Of a DNA stretch of 64,000 bases, positions 33,000 to 44,835 are shown piece by piece. The stretch comes from Holothuria scabra. Taxonomy: Eukaryota; Echinodermata; Holothuroidea; Aspidochirotida; Holothuriidae. Below the pieces are notes generated by a model. The model saw nothing but the letters and a program-made list of their open reading frames with translations, had not been told where the DNA came from and ran no database searches. Both the position numbers and the translations under genes were made by a program. The stretch lies in the NCBI GenBank assembly GCA_037179385.1, contig CM074195.1, forward strand, positions 12,871,887-12,935,886, in the 5' to 3' direction. Positions within the stretch are counted from its first letter, which is position 1. Each line of letters starts with the position of its first letter.

Positions 33000-33576
33000 G
33001 AGGCACTGTACCCCAGGTCTTAACTTTCAGAACTATAGATTACAGTCTTAGAGAGCATGAAAGATGAATTCTTACAGTCCAACTCCCTTCTTCATAGGAC
33101 ATTCCTGAGCTGGGATATAAAATGTTGAAATTTACTATTCATTCAACTTTAGATGATACATTGCGCAATAATTTGTGATGTCATTGTTGTACTGCTGAAA
33201 TTACAATCTTTGTATTTCTTTGTTTTTCAAAGCTAATGCACCTTGTGCCAATACGTGATAGCACTCTTGATGTAATTACAACAACATATGCTATGCAAAC
33301 AGGAAGCGTTCAAGGTCCTAAAACATTTTTAATTTCGAAGGATTAGGTTAGGTTACGTTACGTTAATTTCAAAGGGACTCAAAGTACAGGTATATAGTGA
33401 GGTGTACAACAAAAAAGTCATAATTATTGGGCGATGAACTAGGCCTATTTTGTTTTAAGTGAATAAACTTCCACATTTAATATCTCAACAATGGAACAAG
33501 GCTATGACAATGGGAATTAGATGAATCAGATTCATTTTGCAACCTCTATAATATATTGACTCGAGTTATACTTTAA
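33000..33576. mobile_element. TTAA element family D, copy 3
   Basis: Landmarks: GACATTCCTGAGCTGGGATA, CATTGCGCAATAATTTGTGA, TGTCATTGTTGTACTGC on the left; GGTGTACAACAAAAAAGTCA, TAATATCTCAACAATGGAAC and GAGTTATACTTTAA on the right. The left TTAA is not recognisable. AGGTTAGGTTACGTTACGTT near 33345 is an internal addition. Confidence 0.6.
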
Positions 33577-33970
33577 TATCTACCCACGGACTTCCAGTTA
33601 TACATGGACAGCATGTAACGCGTACGTCGTATATCGGTAGATCGTCGCCACCGACTGCGGGACAAAAGAGGGCGCCAAGATGGCCGCCGTCAAGCATAAG
33701 TTGCATGATTTGGCGACCATTGTGTAATATTTTAAACAAAAGTTTAACTTGAATGAGGATCAATATCATACTCCTGCAATACGTGTAGTGATTTTGGCCT
33801 TACTTTGCTTTATTTAAAAAATATTCCAACTTTCTTGCAAAATCTGTGGATATACTTGAGCAAGTCCAAAATTTTACACAAAACCATAGCAGACAGTCAT
33901 CTTGCTACACCTTTTCTAACACGTACGGTAGCGACAATCTAACGTGCAGACGACGAGTGGTCCCAGTATA
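33577..33970. other. Spacer
   Basis: Nothing recognised; CGCGTACGTCGTATATCGG near 33620 is locally CpG-rich. Confidence 0.2.
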
Positions 33971-34105
33971 CACTCTATCAAGAGTGAAACTTCACTGTTT
34001 TGGAGTGAATGTTACTCTTCTCGGAGTGAATTAATTTCCGCTCTTTTGGAGTGAACTTTTTCAACTTTTACTCTTCCAAAGAGTGAAGTTTATATTTTTT
34101 GGAGT
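33971..34105. repeat. ACTCT/AGAGT dyad array H1
   Basis: Six or so alternating inverted motifs: CACTCTATCAAGAGTGAAAC, TTACTCTTCTCGGAGTGAAT, TCCGCTCTTTTGGAGTGAAC and TTACTCTTCCAAAGAGTGAA. Each forms a small dyad; neighbouring dyads are spaced roughly 25-45 bp. The same pattern is at 46793-47046. Confidence 0.75.
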
Positions 34106-34219
34106 CTAAATAGACAATCGTAGCTGAATTGAGGCTTTGACAGTCTGGAACCTGATGTATTTCGTTTGGGGAATGACACTCTCACAAAATCTGACAATGC
34201 AGATAGTTATCTGTAGTTT

Positions 34220-34340
34220 AACGGCTCAGTTTCCAACCTATTGGTTCAATTCGAGCAGGCCACAGCCTTTTTTCCAGTTGTGGCTCACTGGCTTGTTTTA
34301 CCTACTCCATTGCTTATGCTGAGCATCACACAACGCACAA
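34220..34340 (-). mobile_element. SINE family S, 3' tail fragment
   Basis: Minus reading: GATGCTCAGCATAAGCAATG, GAGTAGGTAAAACAAGCCAG, TGAGCCACAACTGGAAAAAA, GGTTGGAAACTGAGCCGTTA. Head absent. Confidence 0.75.
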
Positions 34341-36029
34341 AGAAATCTTGGAACTACTAGGGATTGGAATATAAACATCCCTCAAAAATATAATTCAACA
34401 ACTTTTTTAAGCCTCTGATGATGATCAAGTTTGATAAAGCATTACTGGGGCATGTAGTTGGAGTAAATTGATGATTTTGTTCGCTTTAGTTTTTGGAGGC
34501 GTTTTATTGGCAAACTAATTAAACTTACTGAGTAAAGGTGGACACAACAACTTATCACGAGAGCTGGGCAAAAATAGCTCCGAAAGCGTATTTCTGACAT
34601 ATTACTATAGAGTCCCTTTATTGCAGAAATGTGAATGTTTTATTTCTTTGGGTTTTTTTTTTTATTTCTTTATTTTTTTGTCCCCAACTCATATGAGGTG
34701 GAATGAATCGGTTGTGGAAGGTGTCATTCTGAAAACGCAAGACTCCGAAAAATCTCCCTTAGTCTTCGTCTCCCCGACATTATTTCAATGTATACAGACC
34801 ATTGGATACATTTCCATAAGGCGTAAGGGTATGGCTACTAATTACACAATGCAACTTTCCGAGAAAGTCGGTTTTCCGTTTTTTGTGTAAATCGTGTACA
34901 TTTCCTGCCAATAAAAAAGAAGCGACCCAACTACATGTTCAGTCTCCGTGTTGATTTGTCTTGTACACAGGGTGAAAGGTTTCGGAAATTGAAAGGTAAC
35001 TATGTTTCCGTATTTGTTTAAAGTTAGGAAGTTCCCCATATCAATGTTGAAAAAATTCCCAAGGAATATTCAACTGATAACCACTGTCATTATAGGCTAA
35101 CATTTTGCATTCTATACCAAAAGATGGAATTTTATCCAATCTGATCGCATCTGATTCCTCAAAAAAGAAAACAGAAAAAAGAAAAATCTTCCCACGGAAC
35201 AAAGGCGTATAGCCGGAAGGTCGATGTGGGTGCACGGGTGCTGGGACTCCCCGGACTATTATGCAAATTATAGGGGAGGAAGTGGACGGGTACCTTACGA
35301 TGCAAAATGAAAAAAGATGTTTATATTCGGGGAAGGTTCATTAGGAGAGACAGGATTAGACAGTGTAAGGTCTTCTTTGGTCCTCATAAGAATAAATATT
35401 AAACGGTATTGATAGTTTTTAGTGACGTCACAGCCGGGGGTTAGCATGTAAGAACAATCTATGATGGCCTGTATCATTAGAAAATTTCATCCAATTTGGC
35501 ATTCATATGTTTTTAAATATTAAAGATCTTATAGTATAACACAGGAACGTGGTTGAAAGAATTAAGAATGTAAACATTAACTTTAATTGATTGATACTCA
35601 GATATAGAACAACTACCGGTGTATTGTTTTAAATCAACATCACGGGGCAGTCGGGCTTTAGGAGAAGAGAATTCCACCGCGTCTGAATTTATTCTCACAC
35701 AAAGGTTAATACTGTTGTGACGTATTATCAAGATAACCGAAACCCGTAAAGAGATGCAAATTATGCAATAACCCAGGAGGTATAGATGATAACCTCAGAC
35801 CCTATCCTCGATTCCACCTCACAAAAACACGACAACAGCCCAGTATCAACAAATCCATCCATCATATTATAAATGTGACCAATCAATAGTTAACTAAAAG
35901 TTGAGAAGTTCCAGTCTCTCATACTTGTGTAAACTTGTTGTGTAAAAATCTTGTGCTTTATTGCTTCATATTTCTCCACAGATGTATGATCCTTCCAGAT
36001 TAAGACATGCGCAAATATCAAGATCTTTT
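34341..36029. other. Spacer
   Basis: T-rich at 34653-34680. Several 60-89-codon frames, none with a domain. A CRE-like GTGACGTCAC is at 35422. Confidence 0.25.
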
Positions 36030-36140
36030 TTTCTTTTTTTTCTAAAAGTCCCCTCGACTCTCTGTCGAAGAGCCAAGGGGCGAAAACCAAACATTTACTC
36101 CCGGAGGAGTTCTGCTCCCTTAAGGAGCTAAACGTCCCAA
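36030..36140 (-). mobile_element. U2-SINE family, 3' tail fragment T2
   Basis: Minus reading: TTGTCCATTTGGGACGTTTA, GCTCCTTAAGGGAGCAGAAC, TTTGGTTTTCGCCCCTTGGC, CAGAGAGTCGAGGGGACTTT, TAGAAAAAA. It agrees with T1 almost base for base over 75 bp. The 153-codon minus frame over it is not a gene. Confidence 0.7.
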
Positions 36141-37928
36141 ATGGACAATTATTTACCCGGCCATCGTGGGCATTCAGATTGTCGAGAATCCTGTATAGCA
36201 TTTTGCAATAAAAGGCAAGGTAAAAAGAAAATACTTCAAGTTGTGACATCAGGATTTTAAAATTAAAGGGGCTGGGGCAAATTGTAAGGGCAAAGGAAAA
36301 TGTTGAGGATAAAATCATTTCTTGCGTTGCGTGAAACACAGCGCGAGGCACTAGTGTTTGTGAATGGGGAACAGGAGTCCGTCTTAGACTGCCTGGTGGG
36401 GTCCAGTTGGGCGAATTCTCTACCCTGAGGATTAAGAATAAATTAGGTCTCAGGATTGGTACATTTTGGTTCAGGGGTGATGGATCTGGGGGAAAGCTCT
36501 GAGTGGACGAAAATTTTCCTCATCCTCCACTTGGTACTACCATGATTACATATACCTTGAGAGTGGTAGATGTTATTTATAGCACTGTCTTCCTTTCTAA
36601 CAAGTATTTTATGTAATGTTGCACATTTTAATTTCATGTCAAAGTTGAGAACCACGGAAGTATTTTTTTAGAAACATTAGAAAGGCTTTTAATTTAATTT
36701 GCTACAGAAATATTGTAACATAATATTACAAATAGGCATTCTTGAAAGAAAACAAGGTAGCAAGATATTTTAAAGCAGTGTGATATTCATAAATGTACAA
36801 GCCCTTCAATTTGTACAGAGATGAAGCGAGATTTAAAGTTAGGAAGTTAGATAACTGATTATCAGACACGATAATCGGTCAGAAGCTTTGAGAAATAAAA
36901 ACAATAATGCAGAAAATCTGTGCATGGGAATGAATTATTTGGAGATACAAGAAATCAAGATTTTAATTCATATTTAAATGTTATTCTAGTTGGTATGAAA
37001 CGGTAGTGACTCACGTGAGAAATGCATATATCAGGATTTCATATAGCATTCGTCACAAATCCTTCCGTTTCGCAGGCTAACCAATTTCTAACCATATTGG
37101 CTAGAGTACAAAGTAGTGAAATACTAAGAAAAGAATTCAATGAAAAACATTAAGACTAATTCACACAAATCGGAACAAACAAAAATATATAGTGCATTGT
37201 TACACTTCCGCGTGTTTTCGATTTAACATTTTATTGCATATTTTGTGCGCTTATCATCCGATTATCCAGGAACTTTGATACCGAATCAGTTGTCGATGTT
37301 AACACACTAGCATGTATATAAACCGTATCGTTGTTTCCTTTGGTGATGCTTTAATTTGCGTTGTTTCCTACCGCCAGAATAAAATTCATCGGACGAAATT
37401 CTTTTAAGGTGAAAAACACCCAGATTTTTTTTGACGTTTTTCTTCCAAAAAGCTCACACCTCCTTTTCATACAGGCTTGAGAGGGTGGATGTGGCGTAAG
37501 CAGGAAAGGGGATCGGGACTTGAAGTTATGGCATATGGTGAAAAATATTTGTTTGAAAGTTACCGTATTTCTGATCAAGTGACTCATTTCCTAGCTCGAC
37601 TCCTATCATCGTAAAGTACATGCAAATACTGTTAACAGTACAGAGTAGGATCCTACCGTTACCTTGTGACGTCACGAACATTCTCAAGAGTTATATAAAA
37701 TCATCTCTAGCCAACGCAGCCTCCGTGTCCGAGTCTATTGGTATATCCGTGTATTACACATGTAGGTAAACGGATATGTTACACTCATGCAGATTTAATA
37801 AATTATCTCGCAACAATGAACTATGACGTCGTAATTGATTCGTGGTTCTGTATGTCCCTAGTTATGCAAATGATGTCATACGGCATGCCAAAGCCACGCC
37901 CTCCATTTGATAGTTCCCACGTGACGTC
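36141..37928. other. Spacer
   Basis: No repeat of this window. AT-rich; a CRE-like GTGACGTCAC is at 37666. No exon recognised. Confidence 0.25.
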
Positions 37929-37997
37929 ATAGGAGCCTTTCTCGTGGCGTATCTCAGCCATGTTTGAGGACAATCCCTATATGTACGCAGAGGCTTT
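37929..37997 (+). repeat. Dispersed repeat fragment shared with 43592
   Basis: TAGGAGCCTTTCTCGTGGCG, TATCTCAGCCATGTTTGAGG and CAGAGGCTTT match 43592-43660 in order. It is preceded by CCCACGTGACGTCAT (37917-37931), the J-type terminal motif. Confidence 0.55.
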
Positions 37998-38339
37998 GCC
38001 AAAGACATGGCGGTTGCTAATGCAGTTGTAACGTCACTGAAAACTACCTATAGTGGAAAATGTATATCATTGCGACTAACACCCCGACAAAAACTGTAGA
38101 TAGCTGATCTGTGCACCTGGGAGAGACATGAGTCTGCTACACACTCACGCGCGTGAAGAACCTACAAGTGAGGGCAGCGTGCTTCATAGTTAGTCCAGGG
38201 ATGACCCAAGAAAGTGACGTCTAGTGACGTCAATGTGTAAGGTCTATAGGAAAAGTTCATACCAAGTTCTTTAAAAATGGCGGATTAAGTTCCTCTGTTT
38301 TTACATCAGTGACAAATTACTTTTAGTTTCTACAAATGT
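37998..38339. other. Spacer
   Basis: AGTGACGTC occurs twice within 15 bp (38213, 38223). Nothing else. Confidence 0.2.
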
Positions 38340-38546
38340 TTATGCTCTGAAAAGTACGTCTGGTTTATAGTTAGGAATTCTATCTGTATATCCTAATTTT
38401 ACAACATCTTCATCAGTTTGTTCGTCTAGATGAGGTTTTACTGCTAAGTCCGATTGGTTTAAGTCGAACTGGCAACGGTCCTTTTCTGAGCTCTCGCGCA
38501 CTGACTTGTTTTCCCCAACACCAAACTCGATAGCAGTAGTTTTCAT
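38340..38546 (-). CDS. Unrecognised 68-codon ORF
   Basis: The frame begins at ATG with a stop directly upstream and ends at TAA after VLFRA. Its composition is protein-like: charged and balanced, with Ser-Glu-Lys and Asp-Glu stretches (SSEKDRC, DEQTDEDVV) and a tyrosine/proline-containing end (LGYTDRIPNYKPDV). I recognise no domain, signal peptide or membrane segment. It could be a first coding exon read through a missed donor, a small protein or chance. It overlaps no repeat family of this window. Confidence 0.25.
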   Translation of the reverse strand: MKTTAIEFGVGENKSVRESSEKDRCQFDLNQSDLAVKPHLDEQTDEDVVKLGYTDRIPNYKPDVLFRA

Positions 38547-40245
38547 TTTTCAACGTTGTGATCAGAGTACAGTAATAGTGATGTAAAATAATGCACTTAC
38601 TACAGTTTGAACCAGTATACCACACATATCCTTCCTATATATCAATGGAGTCTAATGCCAAACTGTATAAAAAGCTTTCATGTTTCATGCTTCAAAGGCC
38701 GATAAACATCTGTTAAACATTCACGAAAAATAAAAACTAACTAGCTTAGAGATGAAATATCTTCAATATTATTGGTGTTAGAGAAATAGCTGCCCGAAAG
38801 AAAGTGAAGGTAAGGACTTTTCAAAGTGCTTTTTCGAGAAATCCTTTATAATATTTCCCCTGACGTCAATTATTAACATTAACCTGTTGTCAGTCGTTTT
38901 AGTTTCGTCGTCCTTTACTCTCTGTTTTCACCATTCATTCTCTTTTCACAAAAAGTCGCTTTTAAAGCAGCTCACGTTTTAGTTATCAGACAGGGAAACT
39001 GAATTCTAAGAAAAATTCTCGTGAGAGCAACTTGAAAAGCTTTCTCTTTTATCTTGCGTCTTTGGCCAAATTTGTCCATATCGTTTGTGTCATAGCGATT
39101 TACTTCCGTAAACTATCAGACGACATCGGCAGCTGTTTTATCAAATTTTAAAGGTATACATTAGAAGAAATTAGGTCACGGCATTGCGCGCGAGTCTGCA
39201 GAATTGTGCAAATTGTTCCTTTGAGGGTTTTCACTTATGTGTGCGTCTTCCCGTCGTTTTATCATAGCCTTAGTTTTCTAATCGACGCAGCACAATTTTC
39301 TTCTTACTTCCCGTCTCTTGTTTTTTCAATGCTCTTTTTCATTACGATGGCGAGGGCATTTGCGATTTTATTCGAATGGACAACAATCGGGTGTTCGAAT
39401 TTACTGTCCCACTTTAATACTGCCCTGAATGGTTGTCGTAGCAACCGAGCTCATTGCACGATGACCGTTATTCCATATACATAAATTGTTTCATAAAGAA
39501 AATGAGAAGAGCCATAGACAATCGTCAGGCTGGCCGTGTCGACCGGATTCGACTGTCTCGCGGGGTAACTAATAATAGCGGCCGTCTCTTTCGGTTGACC
39601 GGCAGAGAACGGCAACCCTCGACATTTGCCGATTATTAAATCTGGCTGACGGGAAGACGAAGAATAAGATGGACATTTCGCGGTAAAGAAAAAGACAAGC
39701 GACAGTGATGAAAGTTGATAAATTCTCGATCGTGCGATCGTGTGATGTTGAACAATAACTACGAGCGAGCACTTAAGTTATGTCTTTCTTTTTCGTTTTA
39801 ATTTTCTTCTTTTTCTTCAGTATCAGAGGATTACGAGATCAGACTGTACACTGGTATATGAGCGACGTCTTGCTAAGTATTAAATCTTCCACGCTTCGGG
39901 CGCATTTTCGTCTGGCTTGTTTTATTGTCCCATAATTAGTCCGATGTTAATTATAATCTTTTTCAGTGTCCACTCTGTAAAGTTGCCTTGCTTCAGATTC
40001 AGATGGTCTGATGGTGTTATGAAGTTTAAAAGCACGACCCCTGCCAATCTCAATAAATAGTCATGGGTACGGCACTGTTGAAAATTCATCCCGCAAAATT
40101 GTTTCGACCAACTTTGCTTTGTATTCAAATCACAGGATAATCCAATGAATATTCATATGAAAATTGGTTCAACTTGCGCATTAAGCTTTTCTTGACTCTT
40201 AAAGTCTTCGCTGGGCAGAATTTTTATTTAAACCATCATGTCACT
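38547..40245. other. Spacer with CpG-dense patch
   Basis: Positions 39520-39760 carry many CG dinucleotides (for example TCGACCGGATTCGACTGTCT, TCGATCGTGCGATCGTG) against a CpG-poor background. This may mark a promoter or enhancer. No transcript unit can be attached. A CRE-like TGACGTCA is at 38861. Confidence 0.3.
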
Positions 40246-40430
40246 TAGTCAGTCAGCCAGCCAGTGAGTCAGTCAGTTCGTCAGTCAGTCAGTCAATCCG
40301 TCGGTCAGTCAGTCAATACGTCAGTCAATCAGTCAGTCTGTCAGTAAGTCGGTCGGCAGCAAGTCAGTCAGTCATTCACTCACTTACTCAGTCAGCCAGA
40401 CAGTTAGTCAGTCCGTCAGTCAGTCAGTTA
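40246..40430. repeat. Degenerate (CAGT)n tetranucleotide array
   Basis: About 185 bp of AGTCAGTC with interruptions (CAATCCGTCGGTC and similar). It abuts the 3' end of the minus-strand SINE fragment at 40429-40470, so it may have grown from that SINE's tail. Confidence 0.85.
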
Positions 40431-40470
40431 GATGGAGTTTTACGGCCCAGTTTCTATCCAATTCGTTGCT
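40429..40470 (-). mobile_element. SINE family S, terminal fragment
   Basis: The minus strand reads TGGATAGAAACTGGGCCGTA then AAACTCCATCTAA, the final about 40 bp of the family. Confidence 0.65.
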
Positions 40471-40712
40471 GATCAATTGTATCATGTCTTATAGTTATAT
40501 GCATGAGTGTGAATGTTGTAAGTTTAAGTAATACCTGTCTGAATCCTGTGTCATACCTGATGAATAGAAGTATTCACCAAAGACAATGGTGGCGATGTGT
40601 TATATCCTCCTCTGGACCCCAGTCAGTCTGGTGATATATTTGTTCACGGTTGACTTCTACTTAATATGAGAAAAAACATAAAATAAGCCTTCTACACTGT
40701 AAAAAGGTCTAT

Positions 40713-40839
40713 ACAATTACAGAACAAAAAATAAAGAGAGACATCAAGACTGCAGAAAAATGCTGGCAACAAAGTTTCTTCAGTTGCCAGCATTTTTCCT
40801 GTAATCTCTTTGTATTTCTTTATTTTTTTCTGTAATTTT
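40713..40839. repeat. 127-bp imperfect hairpin
   Basis: The arm 40713-40770 (ACAATTACAGAACAAAAAAT ... GAAAAATGCTGGCAAC) pairs with 40783-40839 (GTTGCCAGCATTTTTC ... TTTTTTTCTGTAATTTT). Loop AAAGTTTCTTCA. The inner 15 bp pair perfectly; the middle has a small asymmetry. Confidence 0.75.
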
Positions 40840-40986
40840 ACGGACATATTTTCACAGAGTATACACATAGGCCGCATGTTTTGTAAAATGGGCAGATCAT
40901 ATTTCTTTCTGCTTAGAACCACGCATAACAGACCAATGATGTAAATTGTATAAAGGTCTTGAGGTTGGTCATTGTCCCTTTAATGT

Positions 40987-41330
40987 TTAAAGGGGCTCAT
41001 TGAGTTGATATCGATAACTTGATGAAAGTGTTTAAGGGTGCAACCATTTGAAAATGCTTTTAATTAACATGATAAGTCAAGTTTGACATCCAATAGTTAC
41101 GACTAAAGTCAAACATTCGAATTTTGTGGTGTCCTGTGTATTATTTGAATACACGGTCACGAATTTTTGAAAACCGAATTGAGCCGTTAAGTACTCACTT
41201 ATAAAACATTTCTTTGTATGTAGGATATGGGGATTGTAGTATGACCATTCGTCATTGATATGTGAAGAAAACTTAACACCTTTGAGAAAATTTGTTGAAT
41301 TTCATGAACCAACTCAATGAGTCGCTTTAA
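40987..41330. mobile_element. TTAA element family F
   Basis: TTAA at 40987 and 41327. Ends AGGGGCTCATTGAGTTGATA and AACCAACTCAATGAGTCGCT are inverted repeats over about 20 bp. 344 bp, no open frame. A separate CCCTTTAA end directly to its left (40976-40983) suggests an adjoining TTAA element. Confidence 0.7.
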
Positions 41331-41440
41331 GGACGAACGGTGGCTTCCTTGAACAGTTGGGAAGCAAAACTCGGCATTCGGGAGTAATCGTTTGATTTCG
41401 TCGAACGCGAGGCTCTTTGCCAGAGAGCTGGGGACCTAAG
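41331..41440 (+). mobile_element. U2-SINE family, 3' tail fragment T3
   Basis: GGTGGCTTCCTTGAACAGTT, GGGAAGCAAAACTCGG, GTTTGATTTCGTCGAACGCG, AGGCTCTTTGCCAGAGAGCT, GGGGACC. This is the same order as in the 51134 copy, and it starts directly after element F. Confidence 0.6.
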
Positions 41441-41632
41441 GAAGGAATTTCTGCATTGATCGTACGATCCGCCCACCACGCAGGCTGTTAGTTAATGACC
41501 GATGAGCAACATTGGACTCACAAGGAGACAAAATCGAGTTGAGGCCGGGTAACTTATTACAGTCACCTTTCAAGGATTGTAACTTGGTTCCATGAAGTCA
41601 CTAACTGAAGACATATCTTCCACTGTGCTTGT

Positions 41633-41723
41633 AGCCCGCGGAGCGGACGAAGTCTTTTCGTTCAGCTCAACGCTACCAAAAATCTGAGGGGTAGGCTGCA
41701 GCCACAGAAGCGCTACGCAGGCT
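41633..41723 (+). mobile_element. Mini-element P, copy 4
   Basis: AGCCCGCGGAGCGGACGAAG, TCTTTTCGTTCAGCTCAACG, CTGCAGCCACAGAAGCGCTA, CGCAGGCT. 91 bp, ends intact. Confidence 0.75.
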
Positions 41724-43488
41724 GATCTGCTCTTTGGGTAGAGGCAAGGCAGATTTTGCCGAATTGCCCCTTAAAGGGAAATAGGCCTCCATCCGATCGG
41801 GGAACTATTTTGCGTTGGGTGACACCATTTTCAAATACATCCCATGATACATTACGATCCTTCCACGCAAAATACAATGGACACGGATTTTCAAAACAAC
41901 CTTGCCGTTTTCATCGATTTTAGGGAAGGGAAATTCGGGCATATTTAAAATCTTTGCTGTTAGGGGACCCAAGAAACTTTTGGTTTTTCACGACGCCGAT
42001 TTTGAGGAATCGAACAACTTGTACTACGTTCTTTGTCCTGTCTACTAGCCGAAAATGACACTACCCTGGCTTGTAAGTAACTATAAGCAGTTGTTATTTT
42101 GAGTCTTTTCCGTGTAACGACGCCCTCCGTTCAGCCCCGGAAACCTCGTCGTTGCCCCCAAAAATTTAACTGGGAATGTTTACCCCTCCCCTCTGCACAT
42201 ACGTCGGGAATAACTGAAGGTAAGATACACTTAAATCCAGCACCCTCCTCCCGGTCTCCCACACGATTAATGAATAATCACAATAAGCACGGTACGCTCT
42301 AACCGAAAAATCATCATTCTGGGTGGGCTGGTATTAAGCCATCATTTCAGGAATCATTTAATCTCGGAGATGTTTCAGCCAACTTTTTAAAAAAGAAAAC
42401 CTTCAGACCACAATACGATTAAAAACAATGGCAGTATATACCGGTACTTTTTGCTGAGCATCAGTTTGGTGCTGTCTTATTTGTGAAGGTTGGGGACCCA
42501 ACATCAAAAACAGCAGTCAAATATACCTAAACTTAGGTCGTATATATGTACAACTACAAGGATCTCATACATTTGTTTGTTGAACGTAAGGTCAGCCAAG
42601 CAGGCTATTACCGCTGTTCATTTATGAAGGTAATTTAGGGCTTACATCAAAACCTCATCTAGTAACGGCAACTTACAGTCACAATTACCCTACGGGGCGG
42701 GTTCTGTTTTCTCCGCTCCTCAGCTTCCAAAACCACTGGTATGAGTGAACAATGACTCAGGACTATGCAGTTACAGCCTACTACGCAAGCAGAGTCACAA
42801 CTTTCTTTCTTGAGCAGGTCACAGTCCTTCACTGAAGATACAATCCACGATAAGACAAACGTTCGGATGTACCTAAATCATTAAACGGTCAATAAATTGT
42901 TCCCTCTTCCGATATATATGTACCGTTAAAGATAAATATACATAAACGTCCTTCCTACATTTGATGTTCTTTAAGCTTTTACCTTAAGGTGAAGATCATT
43001 CATTTTAAACCGTTACATACATCGGTTGCTTTTATTTATTTTTATGTATAGAGTACTGAATGTATAGCTTTCACGGGGTTGTAATTTTAAACTAGGAGCA
43101 TGAACTATTATCACGTAATCTTACTGTGCCATCCTATCACTTGCTAGAACCTTGAACCTGATTACACAGAAACATGAAGATTATTAATATTTCTACATGA
43201 CACTAGTGGAGCCTAGACTTGGCAAAAGCTTTTCACGTTGCAGTCTTCCATTTCGTCCCTAATGAATAGTTGCAAGCATGCAAGTGAAGGAACTACCCTT
43301 GCACCCCCTTAAGAATGACTGCAAAATCATACTTTCTGGTGAAGTAATGTGATGTTGAAAAAGCTCCGTTAGCGGGCTTAATAGACCTAAATTATCTACT
43401 AACTTGACAAAATGAGTACACGTCGTATTTTAGATGTTGGCATGTTGATGGAAAATGCACTATAAGCATGCTAAGAGCGATTGGGGGT
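41724..43488. other. Spacer
   Basis: CCCCTTAAAGGGAAATAGG at 41768 is a small TTAA palindrome. A 67-codon frame at 42099-42302 is proline-rich with no domain. Nothing else. Confidence 0.25.
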
Positions 43489-43660
43489 ATAGACTATTTT
43501 CACGTGACGTCAAAATTGGTTAGTCACGCTCACTGTCAGGCACAAAATCAACAGTCATGGTGAAAAAATAATCGGTATTTCTCAAGTGAAGTCGTAAGAG
43601 CTTTCACGTGGAGCATTTCAGCCATGTTTGAAGGCAACCTCGGTATACACACAGGCTTCA
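43489..43660. repeat. J-type end plus dispersed fragment
   Basis: TATAGACTATTTTCACGTGA then CGTCA at 43489-43513 is a J left end. GCTTTCACGTGGAGCATTTC, AGCCATGTTTGAAGGCAA and ACAGGCTTC (43600-43660) match 37929-37997. Confidence 0.5.
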
Positions 43661-43696
43661 TTCCTCCAGAAACTTAGAGCTATCTATACGTCCTAC

Positions 43697-44036
43697 CAGT
43701 GGCGTGTTCAGGATTTCGAAGGTTGGGGAGGGGGGCACAACCCACGATTCCCCGACTGGCATGGATTTTGATAACCTTTTTTTTATTTTCTGCTGCCCAG
43801 TTCTTTGCGACCGAGTCACGTCGGTATGCCGTTGACGTGTCAGAATTTTCGAAGACCTGTTTTTTTTGTTTTTGCTTTGACGAACATTTTTCTGCCCCAC
43901 GGGGTCTGGTGTGTGGTTAAGGTTTGAATGCTCAGTGTGTCTCTTCAAACTTTTCCTCTTCCTCGGACCCGTAAATCCCCCGACTGAGTGATTTCAATTT
44001 TCCCCGACTGATTTCGAAGGCTTTAAACACACTGCT
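43697..44036. mobile_element. Possible hAT-like relic
   Basis: Left CAGTGGCGTGTTCAGGATTT and right TTAAACACACTGCTG are roughly inverted, with TTCGAAG and CCCCGACTG repeated near both ends. No target duplication seen. The overlapping minus 96-codon frame (43658-43948) is not supported. Confidence 0.35.
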
Positions 44037-44543
44037 GGGGATAGGTTATTTTACACATCAGGGTATTCAAGGTTGATATAGCAGCATGGAATTATCAATA
44101 TGGAAATGAGATTTTATTTTCACCCTTTATGTGTCCTATAGGCGTTGTCTGCACAGCCTATTTTATTTCGCACTTTTCACCAGTTCATATCGTCCAAAAA
44201 AGTGCCAAAATACCTTTAAAATCGCATAAATTGCACTGGTACTGTCAAGTCCTTGAGGAATGTTGGCCTAACAATAAATGAAAATGACTTCCTTAGAAAA
44301 AAAAAAGAAAGAGGGGTGGGGTGTTTGACTTGTTTGTGGGTGTAGGTGCGGGTTTAATTCCCCTATAGCATGACACCGTTGTCAATATGAACGTGTCTGG
44401 TACTTACACTGTTCGCTTATGGTGCAGACTCGTAACTCTGTCTATGTATAGTAATATGTGAAAGACCTAAGCCTCTCGCCCCAAAAGAGCGCTAATTCTC
44501 CTAATCCACTTACTCAAGCCCCTTATGATGAGAGTAGATTGCC
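44037..44543. other. Spacer
   Basis: A10 near 44299. Nothing else. Confidence 0.2.
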
Positions 44544-44835
44544 TTAAAGGGCCAAAACTCTCACCCCAAACCCGGGTACCGAAATTCTCAATTGGCTCAG
44601 CTCTTTGACTGGCAGCTAATTCAAACAAGGCAGAGATGCCAAAGCTTGTATTACACAGCATGAATTGTACTGAGAGTATCTTGATTATATAAATTGAGTT
44701 TTTCTATACTCACCCTGAAGCATTAAACTGAGATTGTGTCTGGATGAGGATGAATTTCAGACAATTGTGGGAGGGGCTTCAGTAAGAAGGTTAGGATAAT
44801 TGGTACTGTTTGGGGTGAGAAAACTGGGCCTTTAA
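44544..44835 (+). mobile_element. TTAA MITE family B, copy 2
   Basis: Left TTAAAGGGCCAAAACTCTCA, right GTGAGAAAACTGGGCCTTTAA. Internal GGCTCAGCTCTTTGACTGGC, ACTGAGATTGTGTCTGGATG, TGTGGGAGGGGCTTC match copy 1. Confidence 0.85.

Noticed and set aside
35890..36351. 153-codon minus ORF
   Set aside because: Its middle is the U2-SINE tail fragment, which is also found at 19692; the open frame is incidental.
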